DNA of 14,486 bases from an uncultured Clostridia bacterium (GCA_946056785.1 CAMGKS010000016.1:1-14486), one strand, 5' to 3'; shown: positions 6,849 to 14,146, counted from the stretch's first letter. Program-made: numbers and translations. Notes: a model not told the origin generated them from the letters alone.

Positions 6849-8075
6849 ATGAAAAAAGTCGAATTGTTGGCACCTGCGGGAAACTTTGAAAAACTGAAAA
6901 CGGCATTCCATTTCGGAGCGGACGCCGTATACGTCGGCGGCAAAGAATTGTCGCTCAGAGCCGGTGCGGAAAATTTCATAAAAGAGGAGCTTAAAGAAGC
7001 GGTTATATATACTCACTCGTTGGGGAAAAAGATTTACGTAACCGTAAATATATATGCTAAAAATTCCGACCTCGAATATGCAAAAGAATATTTTTCATAT
7101 TTGAAAGATATCGAAGTCGACGCCGTCATTGTGTCCGACCCCGGACTTATAAGTCTTGCAAAGGAAGCGGGCTTGGAAATACATTTGTCGACGCAAGCAA
7201 ACACGCAAAACGGCAAGGCGGTTGAATTTTGGGCGAATCAAGGCGTTTCGAGAGTCGTCCTGGCAAGAGAGCTAACTCTTAAAGAGATTAAAGAAATTGC
7301 CGCGTTCAATCCTTCCGTAGAACTTGAAATTTTCGTCCACGGAGCAATGTGCGTTTCTTACAGCGGACGATGTTTGTTGAGCAACTACTTTACCGGACGT
7401 GACGCAAACAGGGGAGAATGCGCTCAGGTATGCAGGTGGGATTTTAAAATACGGAACGAAAGGTATGACGGAAAAGAACTTATTGTTGAAGAGGACGATA
7501 GAGGAACGTATTTTATAAACAGCAAAGATTTAATTTTGTTGCCGTATCTATCGAATCTTCTTGACGGAACGGTTGCAAGTTTAAAAATCGAAGGGCGAAT
7601 GAAAAGCGAGTTTTACCTTGCCACAATCGTAAATGCATATAGAAAAGCGATTGACGAGTATTATGAAAAAGGTAAAATCGAAAACGTGCAAAAATACATC
7701 GACGATTTGTCGAGCGTCGTAAGCCACGGATATACGAATGCGTTTATCGAGGGGCAAAACCTGGATACAATAAATTATACTTCGTCTAAAGTCGTTCCCG
7801 ATACGGAGTTCGCCGCATTGGTTAAAGAAGTCGGCGAGGACGGAGTGACGGTTGAAATGCGAAACCGATTTAAAAAGGGCGACACGCTTGTTCTTGTAAG
7901 CCCTAACGGAAATCACGGCAAAAGTTTTATCGTCGAAAAAATAATAAACGAAAAAGGAAGCGAAATAGACGACGCCAAATTGGTGCAGGAAAAGCTGCGG
8001 TTGTTTGTACCGTTCGAAGTGTGTAAGGGCGACATATTCAGAGTAGACAGAGGTAAAAATGACAAACAAAACTAA
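6849..8075 (+). CDS. U32-family protein, TrhP/YrrO-like (tRNA 5-hydroxyuridine pathway)
   Basis: 408 residues, close to B. subtilis YrrO in size. The N-terminus VELLAPAGNFEKLKTAF...GADAVYVGG is the family's usual opening, which fixes the start. The signature FVHGAMCVSYSGRCLLSNYF through NRGECAQVCRW (162-197) carries Cys168, 175, 191 and 195, the four cysteines expected to hold an iron-sulfur cluster; SLKIEGRMKS (244-253) is also typical. Although annotated as peptidases, many members act in prephenate-dependent hydroxylation of tRNA U34 (TrhP) or 23S rRNA (RlhA); TrhP-like is favoured by length, but the partner YrrN-type subunit is not in the window. There is no Shine-Dalgarno before the ATG. 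The gene overlaps the next one by 17 bases. Family confident, exact substrate inferred. Confidence 0.88.
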   Translation: MKKVELLAPAGNFEKLKTAFHFGADAVYVGGKELSLRAGAENFIKEELKEAVIYTHSLGKKIYVTVNIYAKNSDLEYAKEYFSYLKDIEVDAVIVSDPGLISLAKEAGLEIHLSTQANTQNGKAVEFWANQGVSRVVLARELTLKEIKEIAAFNPSVELEIFVHGAMCVSYSGRCLLSNYFTGRDANRGECAQVCRWDFKIRNERYDGKELIVEEDDRGTYFINSKDLILLPYLSNLLDGTVASLKIEGRMKSEFYLATIVNAYRKAIDEYYEKGKIENVQKYIDDLSSVVSHGYTNAFIEGQNLDTINYTSSKVVPDTEFAALVKEVGEDGVTVEMRNRFKKGDTLVLVSPNGNHGKSFIVEKIINEKGSEIDDAKLVQEKLRLFVPFEVCKGDIFRVDRGKNDKQN

Positions 8076-8901
8076 AAAGAAATGGTTTGATACAAAGCAA
8101 ATAGCAATTATAGCCTTACTTCTTGCAATGATGATTATCTTTGCGTTTGTGCCGATAAATATTGCTGGTACGTCCATTGCGGTTTTGCCGCTTATAGCAA
8201 TATTTATAGCGTGTCAGGTCGAAGGCGGGAAAGTCGGCTTTTTTATGGGATTCGCTTTTGGCTTGCTTAGTCTTATATCGGCAATCGCCATACCGCAAAT
8301 ATTATCTCCCGTTTTTTACAATCCTATGGTTTCCGTCGTTCCGAGATTGTTTATAGGCGTCACGACGTATTTTTCATACGTAGGACTCAGAAAAGGCTTT
8401 AAAAGAGTTTTTAAAAATAAAGAAAAAAAGGTTGCGACAAGAGTAAATATACTTTTGTCAAGCTCTATAAGTTCCGCCGTCGGCACAATTACGAATACGG
8501 CGTTGGTTATTGCTATGATATATGCTTTCAATGCGGGTAAGGCTTACGGCGGCATAGTGATAAACGCAGCGTTTTTATCCGCCCTTGTCGGCGTAAATTT
8601 TGTAATCGAAATTGCCATTGCAATGATATTGACGCCGCCGATCGTATTGGCATTGCGGATAGCCTTGCATAAACCTGAAATAGAGGACGAAGGTCTTACG
8701 GAAGAAACGGTTTGCGAGAAAGCCGTCGAAACAAACGTTGTAGAAGGCGAATTTTTATCCGACGAAGAGTCAGACGTCGAAAGTGCGACGAGCAAATCAA
8801 ATGGCGACGCCCCTTCCGTTGACGGCGGAAAAGAAAGAGAAGACAATATCGCAAGCGGTGAGCATAAAGCCGATGACGAGCATAAAAGTCGTGAGGAATA
8901 A
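8059..8901 (+). CDS. ECF transporter S component with acidic C-terminal tail
   Basis: 280 residues: a membrane domain of about 200 residues with roughly six hydrophobic segments (about 13-32, 38-53, 59-80, 90-110, 128-157, 164-203), then a hydrophilic, mostly acidic tail from about residue 205 to the end. The segment FYNPMVSVVPRLFIGVTTYF (87-106) is characteristic of the S (substrate-capture) subunits of energy-coupling-factor vitamin importers, which borrow shared EcfT/EcfA subunits encoded elsewhere. Substrate is not recognisable. The roughly 75-residue tail is unusual, since S components normally stop at 170-210 residues. AGAGG (8049-8053), inside the end of the U32 gene, lies five bases before ATG; the 17-base overlap implies translational coupling. 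The ORF continues uninterrupted through the tail, and the next gene starts one base after its stop. Confidence 0.82.
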   Translation: MTNKTKKKWFDTKQIAIIALLLAMMIIFAFVPINIAGTSIAVLPLIAIFIACQVEGGKVGFFMGFAFGLLSLISAIAIPQILSPVFYNPMVSVVPRLFIGVTTYFSYVGLRKGFKRVFKNKEKKVATRVNILLSSSISSAVGTITNTALVIAMIYAFNAGKAYGGIVINAAFLSALVGVNFVIEIAIAMILTPPIVLALRIALHKPEIEDEGLTEETVCEKAVETNVVEGEFLSDEESDVESATSKSNGDAPSVDGGKEREDNIASGEHKADDEHKSREE

Positions 8902-8902
8902 T

Positions 8903-9502
8903 ATGAATATTGATGAAGAAATAATGCAGCACGACGAGAAAAAGAAGGGCAAGCAGGAAGAGAACGTCCAAAATTTATTTTCGGATAAATTATCGGACGG
9001 CGAAGAAATTGCGGCATATCTTCACAGCGACCCTAAAGCATTGCGTGCATTGAGAACTTTAGGCATTGCCGGCGTTATAATCAGCTTAATGAGCTTTATA
9101 ATCGGACTTGCTTTATATTTCAGACCGCTTATGTTTTCTTGGGGTAGTAAAGGTTTTATGTTTTTCTTTTGGTTTGCCGTCGGAATAGCCGCCATGATTA
9201 TAGGCGTAATATTTCTTTGTTCGCAGCACTATATTTTCAAAAGAGGCGGAATAGCTTTGACCGACAAAAAGATTATGTTTTATAGCGGAAGGTTTGCAAG
9301 CAAATTCATCGAAATAGACCTTGCCGACGTATCGGACGTCGAAAGTGAAATTACGTTTGTGCATATAAAGGGCGGCGGATATAAAGTGACGGTTGCCGGA
9401 TATAAAAGTTTTTACAATGAAACGCCTTTTGATTTTAAACTGCGAATGGCGGACGTTCTCGGAAAAAATTACCAAAAAAAAGATGGTAAAAATATGGCGT
9501 AA
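8903..9502 (+). CDS. Membrane protein with C-terminal bacterial PH-like domain
   Basis: 199 residues from the ATG at 8903. That start has GAGGA (8893-8897) five bases upstream, and the preceding gene's stop ends at 8901; a longer reading from 8783 would run through the ECF tail in another frame and is rejected. Layout: charged N-terminus (1-45), two membrane segments (about 52-73 and 84-106), then a probable PH-like beta domain (about 113-190). The stretch GGIALTDKKIMFYSGRF followed by IEIDLADVSDVES is typical of such domains ('it becomes active in a given form, and here is the form of its control' residues). No catalytic motif is visible. Role unknown: a small membrane scaffold or sensor is possible. 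Last clear member of the U32-ECF operon. Confidence 0.72.
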   Translation: MNIDEEIMQHDEKKKGKQEENVQNLFSDKLSDGEEIAAYLHSDPKALRALRTLGIAGVIISLMSFIIGLALYFRPLMFSWGSKGFMFFFWFAVGIAAMIIGVIFLCSQHYIFKRGGIALTDKKIMFYSGRFASKFIEIDLADVSDVESEITFVHIKGGGYKVTVAGYKSFYNETPFDFKLRMADVLGKNYQKKDGKNMA

Positions 9503-9516
9503 AAAGGCAAATTTTG

Positions 9517-9545
9517 TTGCATTTTTTTTTGTTATATAGTACAAT
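9517..9545 (+). promoter_or_regulatory. Possible promoter for the 43-residue ORF
   Basis: TTGCAT (9517-9522), a 17-base spacer and TACAAT (9540-9545). The -35 is poor (three matches). A T-rich spacer and an overlapping TATAGT make the exact -10 uncertain. Confidence 0.4.
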
Positions 9546-9570
9546 AGGCAAAATGAAACGGAGTATGTAT

Positions 9571-9702
9571 ATGAAATCATCGTTTTTTAAAGCATTGCCA
9601 AAGAAAACAGATATTTCAGCCGCTGTAACAAGCGGATTGTATAAGCATTTTATTTTTATTCCGTCTTTTGTTTCAACAGAAAAATTGACTTTAACGTTTT
9701 AA
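9571..9702 (+). CDS. Small 43-residue ORF, unknown function
   Basis: The ORF encodes MKSSFFKALPKKTDISAAVT followed by a more hydrophobic C-terminal half (LYKHFIFIPSFV). It is not recognised. GGAG at 9560-9563 lies seven bases before this ATG, a better placement than for the upstream in-frame starts at 9514 or 9553. The stop is three bases before a strong terminator, and a weak promoter lies just upstream, so it could be its own short transcription unit or the tail of the U32-ECF-PH operon. Basic, then hydrophobic composition would suit a small membrane-associated peptide, but no clear membrane helix of 18 or more residues is present. It might also be a non-coding 3' region read by chance. Confidence 0.42.
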   Translation: MKSSFFKALPKKTDISAAVTSGLYKHFIFIPSFVSTEKLTLTF

Positions 9703-9705
9703 TTT

Positions 9706-9732
9706 GAGTTTCCGATAGGAAACTCTTTTTTT
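9706..9732 (+). terminator. Strong Rho-independent terminator
   Basis: GAGTTTCC (9706-9713), loop GATA, GGAAACTC (9718-9725), then seven Ts. It ends the U32-ECF-PH unit and isolates it from uraA. Confidence 0.93.
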
Positions 9733-9904
9733 ATGTTAAACGCAAAATCGGTTTAGCTTTGCCTAAACAGAATATGTAAAGCTGAATATTACGTAATTAA
9801 AGCGGTGATTAACCCCGTGAGCAGGCGAAGTTAAAACCTGAAACGCAAAACACACAAACAAAATAAACACAAAAGATGATATAAAGAAAAAACAGGAGAA
9901 AGAT
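9733..9904 (+). promoter_or_regulatory. uraA leader region with possible RNA structure
   Basis: 172 bases between a terminator and the uraA ATG. No promoter with two good boxes stands out. There is a GTTTAG/CTAAAC hairpin (9751-9768) and a potential small pseudoknot: TTAAC (9809-9813) with GTTAA (9830-9834), whose loop CAGG (9822-9825) can pair with CCTG (9837-9840). No PyrR-binding consensus, purine riboswitch core or attenuator terminator was recognised. After about 9840 the sequence is unstructured and A-rich up to AGGAG (9894-9898). Confidence 0.4.
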
Positions 9905-11557
9905 ATGAAACTTATTTACGACGTAGAAGACAGACCAAAGTTTAATAAACTTATCGTCTTTGCAATTCAACAAGTTTTGGCAATCATGGCGGCAACGATA
10001 GCAGTGCCAACTATTATAGGATTGCCGGCGCAAATTCCTGCGGCAATTTTGGGAGCAGGTCTCGGAACTATCGTGTATTTGCTTTTCACGAAGTTCAAGA
10101 GCCCGGTAATTATTTCCAGCTCCTTTGCGTTTTTGAGTTCGCTCGGTTCGGCTCTCGCTTTCGGATATTGCGGAATTATCGTCGGCGGTATTCTCGCCGG
10201 TTTGGTTTACGTGATAATAGCTATAGTTATTCATTTTGCCGGAACGGCTTGGGTATCGAAGCTTATGCCGCCGGTAATCATCGGACCTACCGTTGCTATA
10301 ATCGGTCTTAGCCTTGCAGGTAGTGCAATGGGCGACATAGTTAAAGCCAGCGTAGGCACGGCTGTAAACGCATCGTACAACCTTGTAGCTTTGCTTTGCG
10401 GTTTGATAACTTTCATTACGGTTGTTATATGCTCAACGCAAAAGAAATTTAAGATGGGCAGACTTATTCCGTTCATTATCGGCATCGGCGTAGGATATGC
10501 ATTTGCGTCCTTCTTCTCGATTTTCGGTTACACTTTGAACGTCGATTATCTTAAAATTATCAACTGGACTCCGCTTGTTGACAACTTCAAAGTGCTTGGC
10601 GACGCCGCTGCAAGTGCCGGCGATAAAGTTCAGGCATTCTTTACGTATCCTGATTTTGCATTGATAGAAGCGATAAAAGAAATAGCAAACGGCAGCACAG
10701 AAGTCGGTAAAACGTATTTCTTTGAAAGCGCGGCGGGATTCGGCGAAGTAGCAATCGCATTTATTCCGGTTGCACTCGTAGTTTTTGCCGAACATATTGC
10801 AGACCACAAAAACCTTTCTTCGATTATAAACCGTGACCTTGTCGAAGGTGAGCCGGGACTTAAAAGAACGCTTCTCGGCGACGGCGTCGGCTCTATGGTC
10901 GGAACGGTTTTCGGTATTTGCCCGAACACCACGTACGGCGAATCGGTAGGTTGCGTTGCAATCACCAAAAACGCATCGGTATCGACGTTGTTCACCGCTG
11001 CTATAATGTGTATTATACTCAGCTTCATGAGCCCTATCATGTCATTATTGCAGACAATTCCTAATTGCGTAATGGGCGGCGTATGCCTTACGCTTTACGG
11101 ATTTATCGCAGTATCCGGTCTTAAAATGTTTAAAGATATCGACCTCGGCGAAAATAAAAACTTGTTTACCGTATCGGCAATTCTTATAGCCGGTATCGGC
11201 GGGCTTGCGATTAAGATTCCTTATCATATCGCGGGAAGTGACGTTTATAATTCGGCGGGACAACTTGTAATGGTGGCAGGAACGGTTGATAAAACGATAA
11301 CCATTACGTCTATTGCAACCGCTCTTATTTTGGGAATAATAACTTATGCGGTAATAAATGCCGTAGAAAAGAAAAATGCAAAATTGCCTGATACGCCTGA
11401 CGATGACGCAACGGACAACGAAAATGCGATAAATGCTCCGGTTATGGCGGAAAGCACTTATGAAGTCGGCGTTGACGTTACCACGCTTAACGAAAATAAA
11501 GAAACGAGCGAAGAAAAAGTTTCAGACGATACTAACGACGCCGTAAAAAGTGAATAA
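9905..11557 (+). CDS. uraA: Uracil permease, NCS2 family
   Basis: A 550-residue nucleobase:cation symporter importing uracil across the cytoplasmic membrane. It follows UraA along its length: IAVPTIIGLPAQIPAAILGAG, SSSFAFLSSLGSALAFG, PPVIIGPTVAIIGLSLAG (122-139), LVVFAEHIADHKNLSSI with Glu296 (equivalent to the substrate-binding Glu of E. coli UraA), and GICPNTTYGESVG with Glu346 in the second substrate-binding segment. About 12-14 membrane helices are expected. It is roughly 120 residues longer than E. coli UraA. Part is an extra stretch around 221-285, before the AEH segment, and part is a hydrophilic acidic C-terminal tail (about 488-550). AGGAG is six bases before ATG. It is followed at once by upp, whose product consumes the imported uracil, which supports uracil over xanthine as substrate. 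Confidence 0.93.
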   Translation: MKLIYDVEDRPKFNKLIVFAIQQVLAIMAATIAVPTIIGLPAQIPAAILGAGLGTIVYLLFTKFKSPVIISSSFAFLSSLGSALAFGYCGIIVGGILAGLVYVIIAIVIHFAGTAWVSKLMPPVIIGPTVAIIGLSLAGSAMGDIVKASVGTAVNASYNLVALLCGLITFITVVICSTQKKFKMGRLIPFIIGIGVGYAFASFFSIFGYTLNVDYLKIINWTPLVDNFKVLGDAAASAGDKVQAFFTYPDFALIEAIKEIANGSTEVGKTYFFESAAGFGEVAIAFIPVALVVFAEHIADHKNLSSIINRDLVEGEPGLKRTLLGDGVGSMVGTVFGICPNTTYGESVGCVAITKNASVSTLFTAAIMCIILSFMSPIMSLLQTIPNCVMGGVCLTLYGFIAVSGLKMFKDIDLGENKNLFTVSAILIAGIGGLAIKIPYHIAGSDVYNSAGQLVMVAGTVDKTITITSIATALILGIITYAVINAVEKKNAKLPDTPDDDATDNENAINAPVMAESTYEVGVDVTTLNENKETSEEKVSDDTNDAVKSE

Positions 11558-11588
11558 TAAATTTAGTACGGCAAATAAAGAGGTATAT

Positions 11589-12227
11589 ATGCAAGAATAT
11601 AAAAACGTAACAATTTTCGATCATCCGCTCATTCGTCATAAGATTGCAATACTTCGTGACGAAAAGACTACAACTAAACAGTTCAGAGAACTTGTCGAAG
11701 AAATAACGACGCTTATGACTTATGAAAGTCTGAAAGACGTTCCTACAAAAAAGATTATCGTCAAGACTCCTCTCGAAGAGACGGAACAGAGCGTGGTCGT
11801 TGACAATGCGGTTACAATCGTTCCTATTTTAAGAGCGGGACTCGGAATGGTAAACGGTGTTCACCAACTTTTCCCTACGGCAAGAGTCGGACATATCGGT
11901 ATGTACCGTGACGAAGAAACCCTTGAACCGAAAGAGTATTATTGTAAACTCCCTGAAGGAATTCAAGACAGCATTGCCGTTGTACTTGACCCTATGCTTG
12001 CAACGGGCGGCAGCGCTATCGCCGCAATAGATTATCTTAAAAAAGTCGGTTGCAAACGCATAAAGCAAATGTCGATAATTGCCGCTCCGGAGGGAATAAA
12101 AGCCCTTGCGGAAGCTCATCCGGACGTTGAAATTTACGTTTCGACGCTTGACAGAGAATTGAACGAAAACGGCTATATCCTTCCGGGATTAGGCGACGCA
12201 GGCGACAGATTGTTCGGCACGAAATAA
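11589..12227 (+). CDS. upp: Uracil phosphoribosyltransferase
   Basis: 212 residues, the usual size; makes UMP from uracil and PRPP in pyrimidine salvage. Visible: DHPLIRHKIAILRDEKT (11-27), PILRAGLGMVNG (79-90), the PRPP loop VVLDPMLATGGSA (131-143), and the uracil-binding C-terminal end GYILPGLGDAGDRLFGTK (195-212). The start is set at 11589 because AAAGAGG (11577-11583) is five bases before it and the family begins here. A longer reading from 11550 would overlap the uraA end and add 13 residues with no SD of its own. It is 31 bases after uraA, forming a transport-plus-salvage operon. Confidence 0.97.
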   Translation: MQEYKNVTIFDHPLIRHKIAILRDEKTTTKQFRELVEEITTLMTYESLKDVPTKKIIVKTPLEETEQSVVVDNAVTIVPILRAGLGMVNGVHQLFPTARVGHIGMYRDEETLEPKEYYCKLPEGIQDSIAVVLDPMLATGGSAIAAIDYLKKVGCKRIKQMSIIAAPEGIKALAEAHPDVEIYVSTLDRELNENGYILPGLGDAGDRLFGTK

Positions 12228-12355
12228 TTGTCGTTAACGCTTAAAAATTTCAGCACGATAAAAACGCAAAACGATATTAAAGCGGGCTGAAATCAAATCG
12301 GACTTAACGTTAAACGTTTAATCGCAATTTCAATTTGTCGGAAACGGCAAAAAAC
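12228..12355. other. Spacer after upp with palindromes
   Basis: 128 bases between upp and its terminator. ATTTCAGC (12247-12254) pairs with GCTGAAAT (12286-12293) across a 31-base loop. Two overlapping perfect palindromes, TTAACGTTAA (12304-12313) and TTAAACGTTTAA (12310-12321), sit 35 bases before the terminator. They look like regulator half-sites, but no promoter is nearby. Confidence 0.45.
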
Positions 12356-12382
12356 AAAAAACGGCTTAAATGCCGTTTTTTT
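12356..12382 (+). terminator. Bidirectional terminator between upp and the small leftward ORF
   Basis: AAAAAACGGC (12356-12365), loop TTAAAT, GCCG (12372-12375) then seven Ts. The A-run/T-run symmetry lets it terminate both strands. The stop codon of the leftward ORF (12366-12368) lies in the loop. Confidence 0.9.
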
Positions 12383-12566
12383 GCGTTTTTTCATCGATTT
12401 CTTTTGATAGCCTTTTATGCCTCGAAATGAAATCAAGATAGGCTTTTCCTCCCGTGTTAAACTGAACTTTATCGTTTTTTTCTCTTATCGCATACGCCGA
12501 TTCTGGTATTTTCGTTACGTTGTTGTCGGTAATAAGACTGTTTTGTCTAAAAAATTCAAAAAGCAT
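12366..12566 (-). CDS. Small 66-residue protein, unknown function
   Basis: The leftward ORF starts MLFEFFRQNSLITDNN and ends in a charged Lys/Glu-rich tail. It is not recognised; there is no signal peptide or membrane helix. Supporting reality: a complementary GAGG (12572-12575) five bases before the ATG at 12566, an upstream leftward promoter with a perfect TATAAT, and a terminator at the stop. The composition is mixed and protein-like, with no low-complexity runs. It is convergent with upp and divergent from the lipoprotein gene. A GTG two codons further upstream is less well placed for the SD. Likely a real, small, soluble protein; no function can be given. Confidence 0.6.
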   Translation of the reverse strand: MLFEFFRQNSLITDNNVTKIPESAYAIREKNDKVQFNTGGKAYLDFISRHKRLSKEIDEKTQKNGI

Positions 12567-12593
12567 AACCACCTCAAAAAAAAGTTAAAATCC

Positions 12594-12622
12594 TTGCTAA
12601 ATTTTGTTTTATATTATATACT
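12594..12622 (+). promoter_or_regulatory. Rightward promoter for the lipoprotein gene
   Basis: TTGCTA (12594-12599), a 17-base spacer and TATACT (12617-12622). AAGGAG at 12652-12657 lies about 24-30 bases past the expected start of transcription. Confidence 0.7.
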
Positions 12623-12641
12623 ATATTGGAATTTGTGAAAA
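12613..12641 (-). promoter_or_regulatory. Leftward promoter for the 66-residue ORF
   Basis: On the minus strand: TTTTCA (complement of 12636-12641), a 17-base spacer and a perfect TATAAT (complement of 12613-12618). Its -10 shares two bases with the -10 of the rightward promoter. Confidence 0.65.
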
Positions 12642-12667
12642 GTTTCTTGTTAAGGAGAAATTTATTG

Positions 12668-14143
12668 ATGAAAAAAAGACTATTAATAGTTTTATGCCTT
12701 GTTTTAATTGTCACGTCCGTGGCTTTGCTTGCTGCTTGCAACAAATTTGAACAAGACCCGATTAGCGGCGGCGATCGTACGGCTAACGTATATTCTAACG
12801 GCGGTTTCGCAGTAAGGCAGGGTGAATGGCTTTATTTTGTTAACGGTTATGATTCGGAAGCCGAATCGAACGAGTTCGGAGCCGTTTTGAAAAATTCTAT
12901 ATGCAGAGTTAAAATGGACGAAGACGGAAGCGTCGGGAATAATCCGGTAAAATGCGTTGTACCTAAGCAGGTTTATTGGACAAACACCGAGAGCGGCTTT
13001 GCCGTTTACGGAAATTGGATATATTATGCTACTCCGAATTATGATAAAGACAGAAGCGGCGTTGCGTCAACGACGAATCTTGACTTTATGAGAACAAGTC
13101 TTGACGGCACGATAACGCAACTTATATTTACGGCAAGTTCACGTTCTTTGCAATATTGGTTTATGCCTACGAGAATCGTCGTATATTCCGATTCCAAAAT
13201 TTCGGCAATTGATTTTACCGCTCTTGGCGAAACCAAGTCTGTGACTAAGGTAAGCAAGAAAGTTACGACGACTCAGTTGGACAGCAACGTTACAAGCATA
13301 GTTTTTAAACAGGATACCGAATGGTCTCCTACGCAAGGCGCTTCTATAAGCGATTACATTTTTTATACAAAATCAGTAACGGGAACGGAGGCGTATAAAA
13401 ACTATAACGAGCTTTATATGATGAAGTATGACGGCAGCAACAAAAAATTGCTTGTCAGCGATATGTCTTTCGGAGATAAAAATTATACGCTCACTTTAAA
13501 CGGAGGCGTCCTTGAAGGCGACAACCAAATGACTTTGGTTTACGTAAAACAATACGTCGAAGGTTCGTCTACAAAATATGCCGGACTCTTTATGAATAAA
13601 GTAGGACTCGATTTTACATTCGATAAAGCGACGGAAAAATGCCTTACGGCGAACGTTTCTTCAACTAGCGTCACGGTTTATCCGGTAAGTTACGAAAAGG
13701 GCGTTATCGTTTCGTCAAGCGATACGTACTATCTTCTTGACGGAAATAAGAGCGGCGAAGACGTCTTCGGCGAAGAAAATAAGGTAATAGGAAAAGCGTC
13801 GATGTCCGTAAATTACGTAGCGATAAATGGCGACGGCAATTATTACGTATATTACGGTGCCTCGAGTTCGGTTTCAACGTTGTTCAGAATAAATCTCGAA
13901 CCTGATAACGGCTCGAGCCCGAACGAAGATATTGTTCTTGAAGAAAAGTTTTTGACGTCCTGGTTGGTTTTTGACTTTATCACGATTGGCGATCGTACGT
14001 GGGTGTACTATTTCGATTCCGACGATTATAGCTATATGCACGGATACGAGCTTTCATCGTTTGTCGGTGAAAAACCGTCGGAAACAGAGCTTATAGGAAA
14101 AATGACAAGTGCCGACAAAGCGGCTAAAGATGCAGCTGAATAA
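12668..14143 (+). CDS. Lipoprotein, probable DUF5050-like beta-propeller
   Basis: 491 residues from the ATG at 12668. A lysine-led N-terminus, a hydrophobic core and a LLAAC lipobox put the lipid-modified Cys at residue 24, so the protein should be anchored on the outer face of the cytoplasmic membrane. The mature part repeats short strands of the form 'GEWLYFVNGY', 'GNWIYYATPNY' and 'LYMMKYDGSNKKLL', the pattern of DUF5050/propeller-type repeats; no catalytic residues are evident. AAGGAG (12652-12657) is ten bases before this ATG but seven before an in-frame TTG at 12665, so translation may begin one codon earlier. Readings from 12626 would add residues before the signal peptide and have no SD. 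Tandem stops TAA TAG end it. Function unknown; binding or envelope sensing is plausible. The fold call is by eye. Confidence 0.78.
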   Translation: MKKRLLIVLCLVLIVTSVALLAACNKFEQDPISGGDRTANVYSNGGFAVRQGEWLYFVNGYDSEAESNEFGAVLKNSICRVKMDEDGSVGNNPVKCVVPKQVYWTNTESGFAVYGNWIYYATPNYDKDRSGVASTTNLDFMRTSLDGTITQLIFTASSRSLQYWFMPTRIVVYSDSKISAIDFTALGETKSVTKVSKKVTTTQLDSNVTSIVFKQDTEWSPTQGASISDYIFYTKSVTGTEAYKNYNELYMMKYDGSNKKLLVSDMSFGDKNYTLTLNGGVLEGDNQMTLVYVKQYVEGSSTKYAGLFMNKVGLDFTFDKATEKCLTANVSSTSVTVYPVSYEKGVIVSSSDTYYLLDGNKSGEDVFGEENKVIGKASMSVNYVAINGDGNYYVYYGASSSVSTLFRINLEPDNGSSPNEDIVLEEKFLTSWLVFDFITIGDRTWVYYFDSDDYSYMHGYELSSFVGEKPSETELIGKMTSADKAAKDAAE

Positions 14144-14146
14144 TAG

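Noticed and set aside
8783..8902. 40-residue N-terminal extension of the PH-like protein
   Set aside because: It runs out of frame through the end of the ECF gene, while the ATG at 8903 has GAGGA five bases upstream.
9733..9904. A known purine, preQ1 or SAM-II riboswitch before uraA
   Set aside because: The conserved core sequences are absent; only short possible pairings remain.
11550..11588. 13-residue extension of Upp
   Set aside because: It overlaps the uraA stop, has no SD of its own, and the family begins at the ATG at 11589, which has AAAGAGG.
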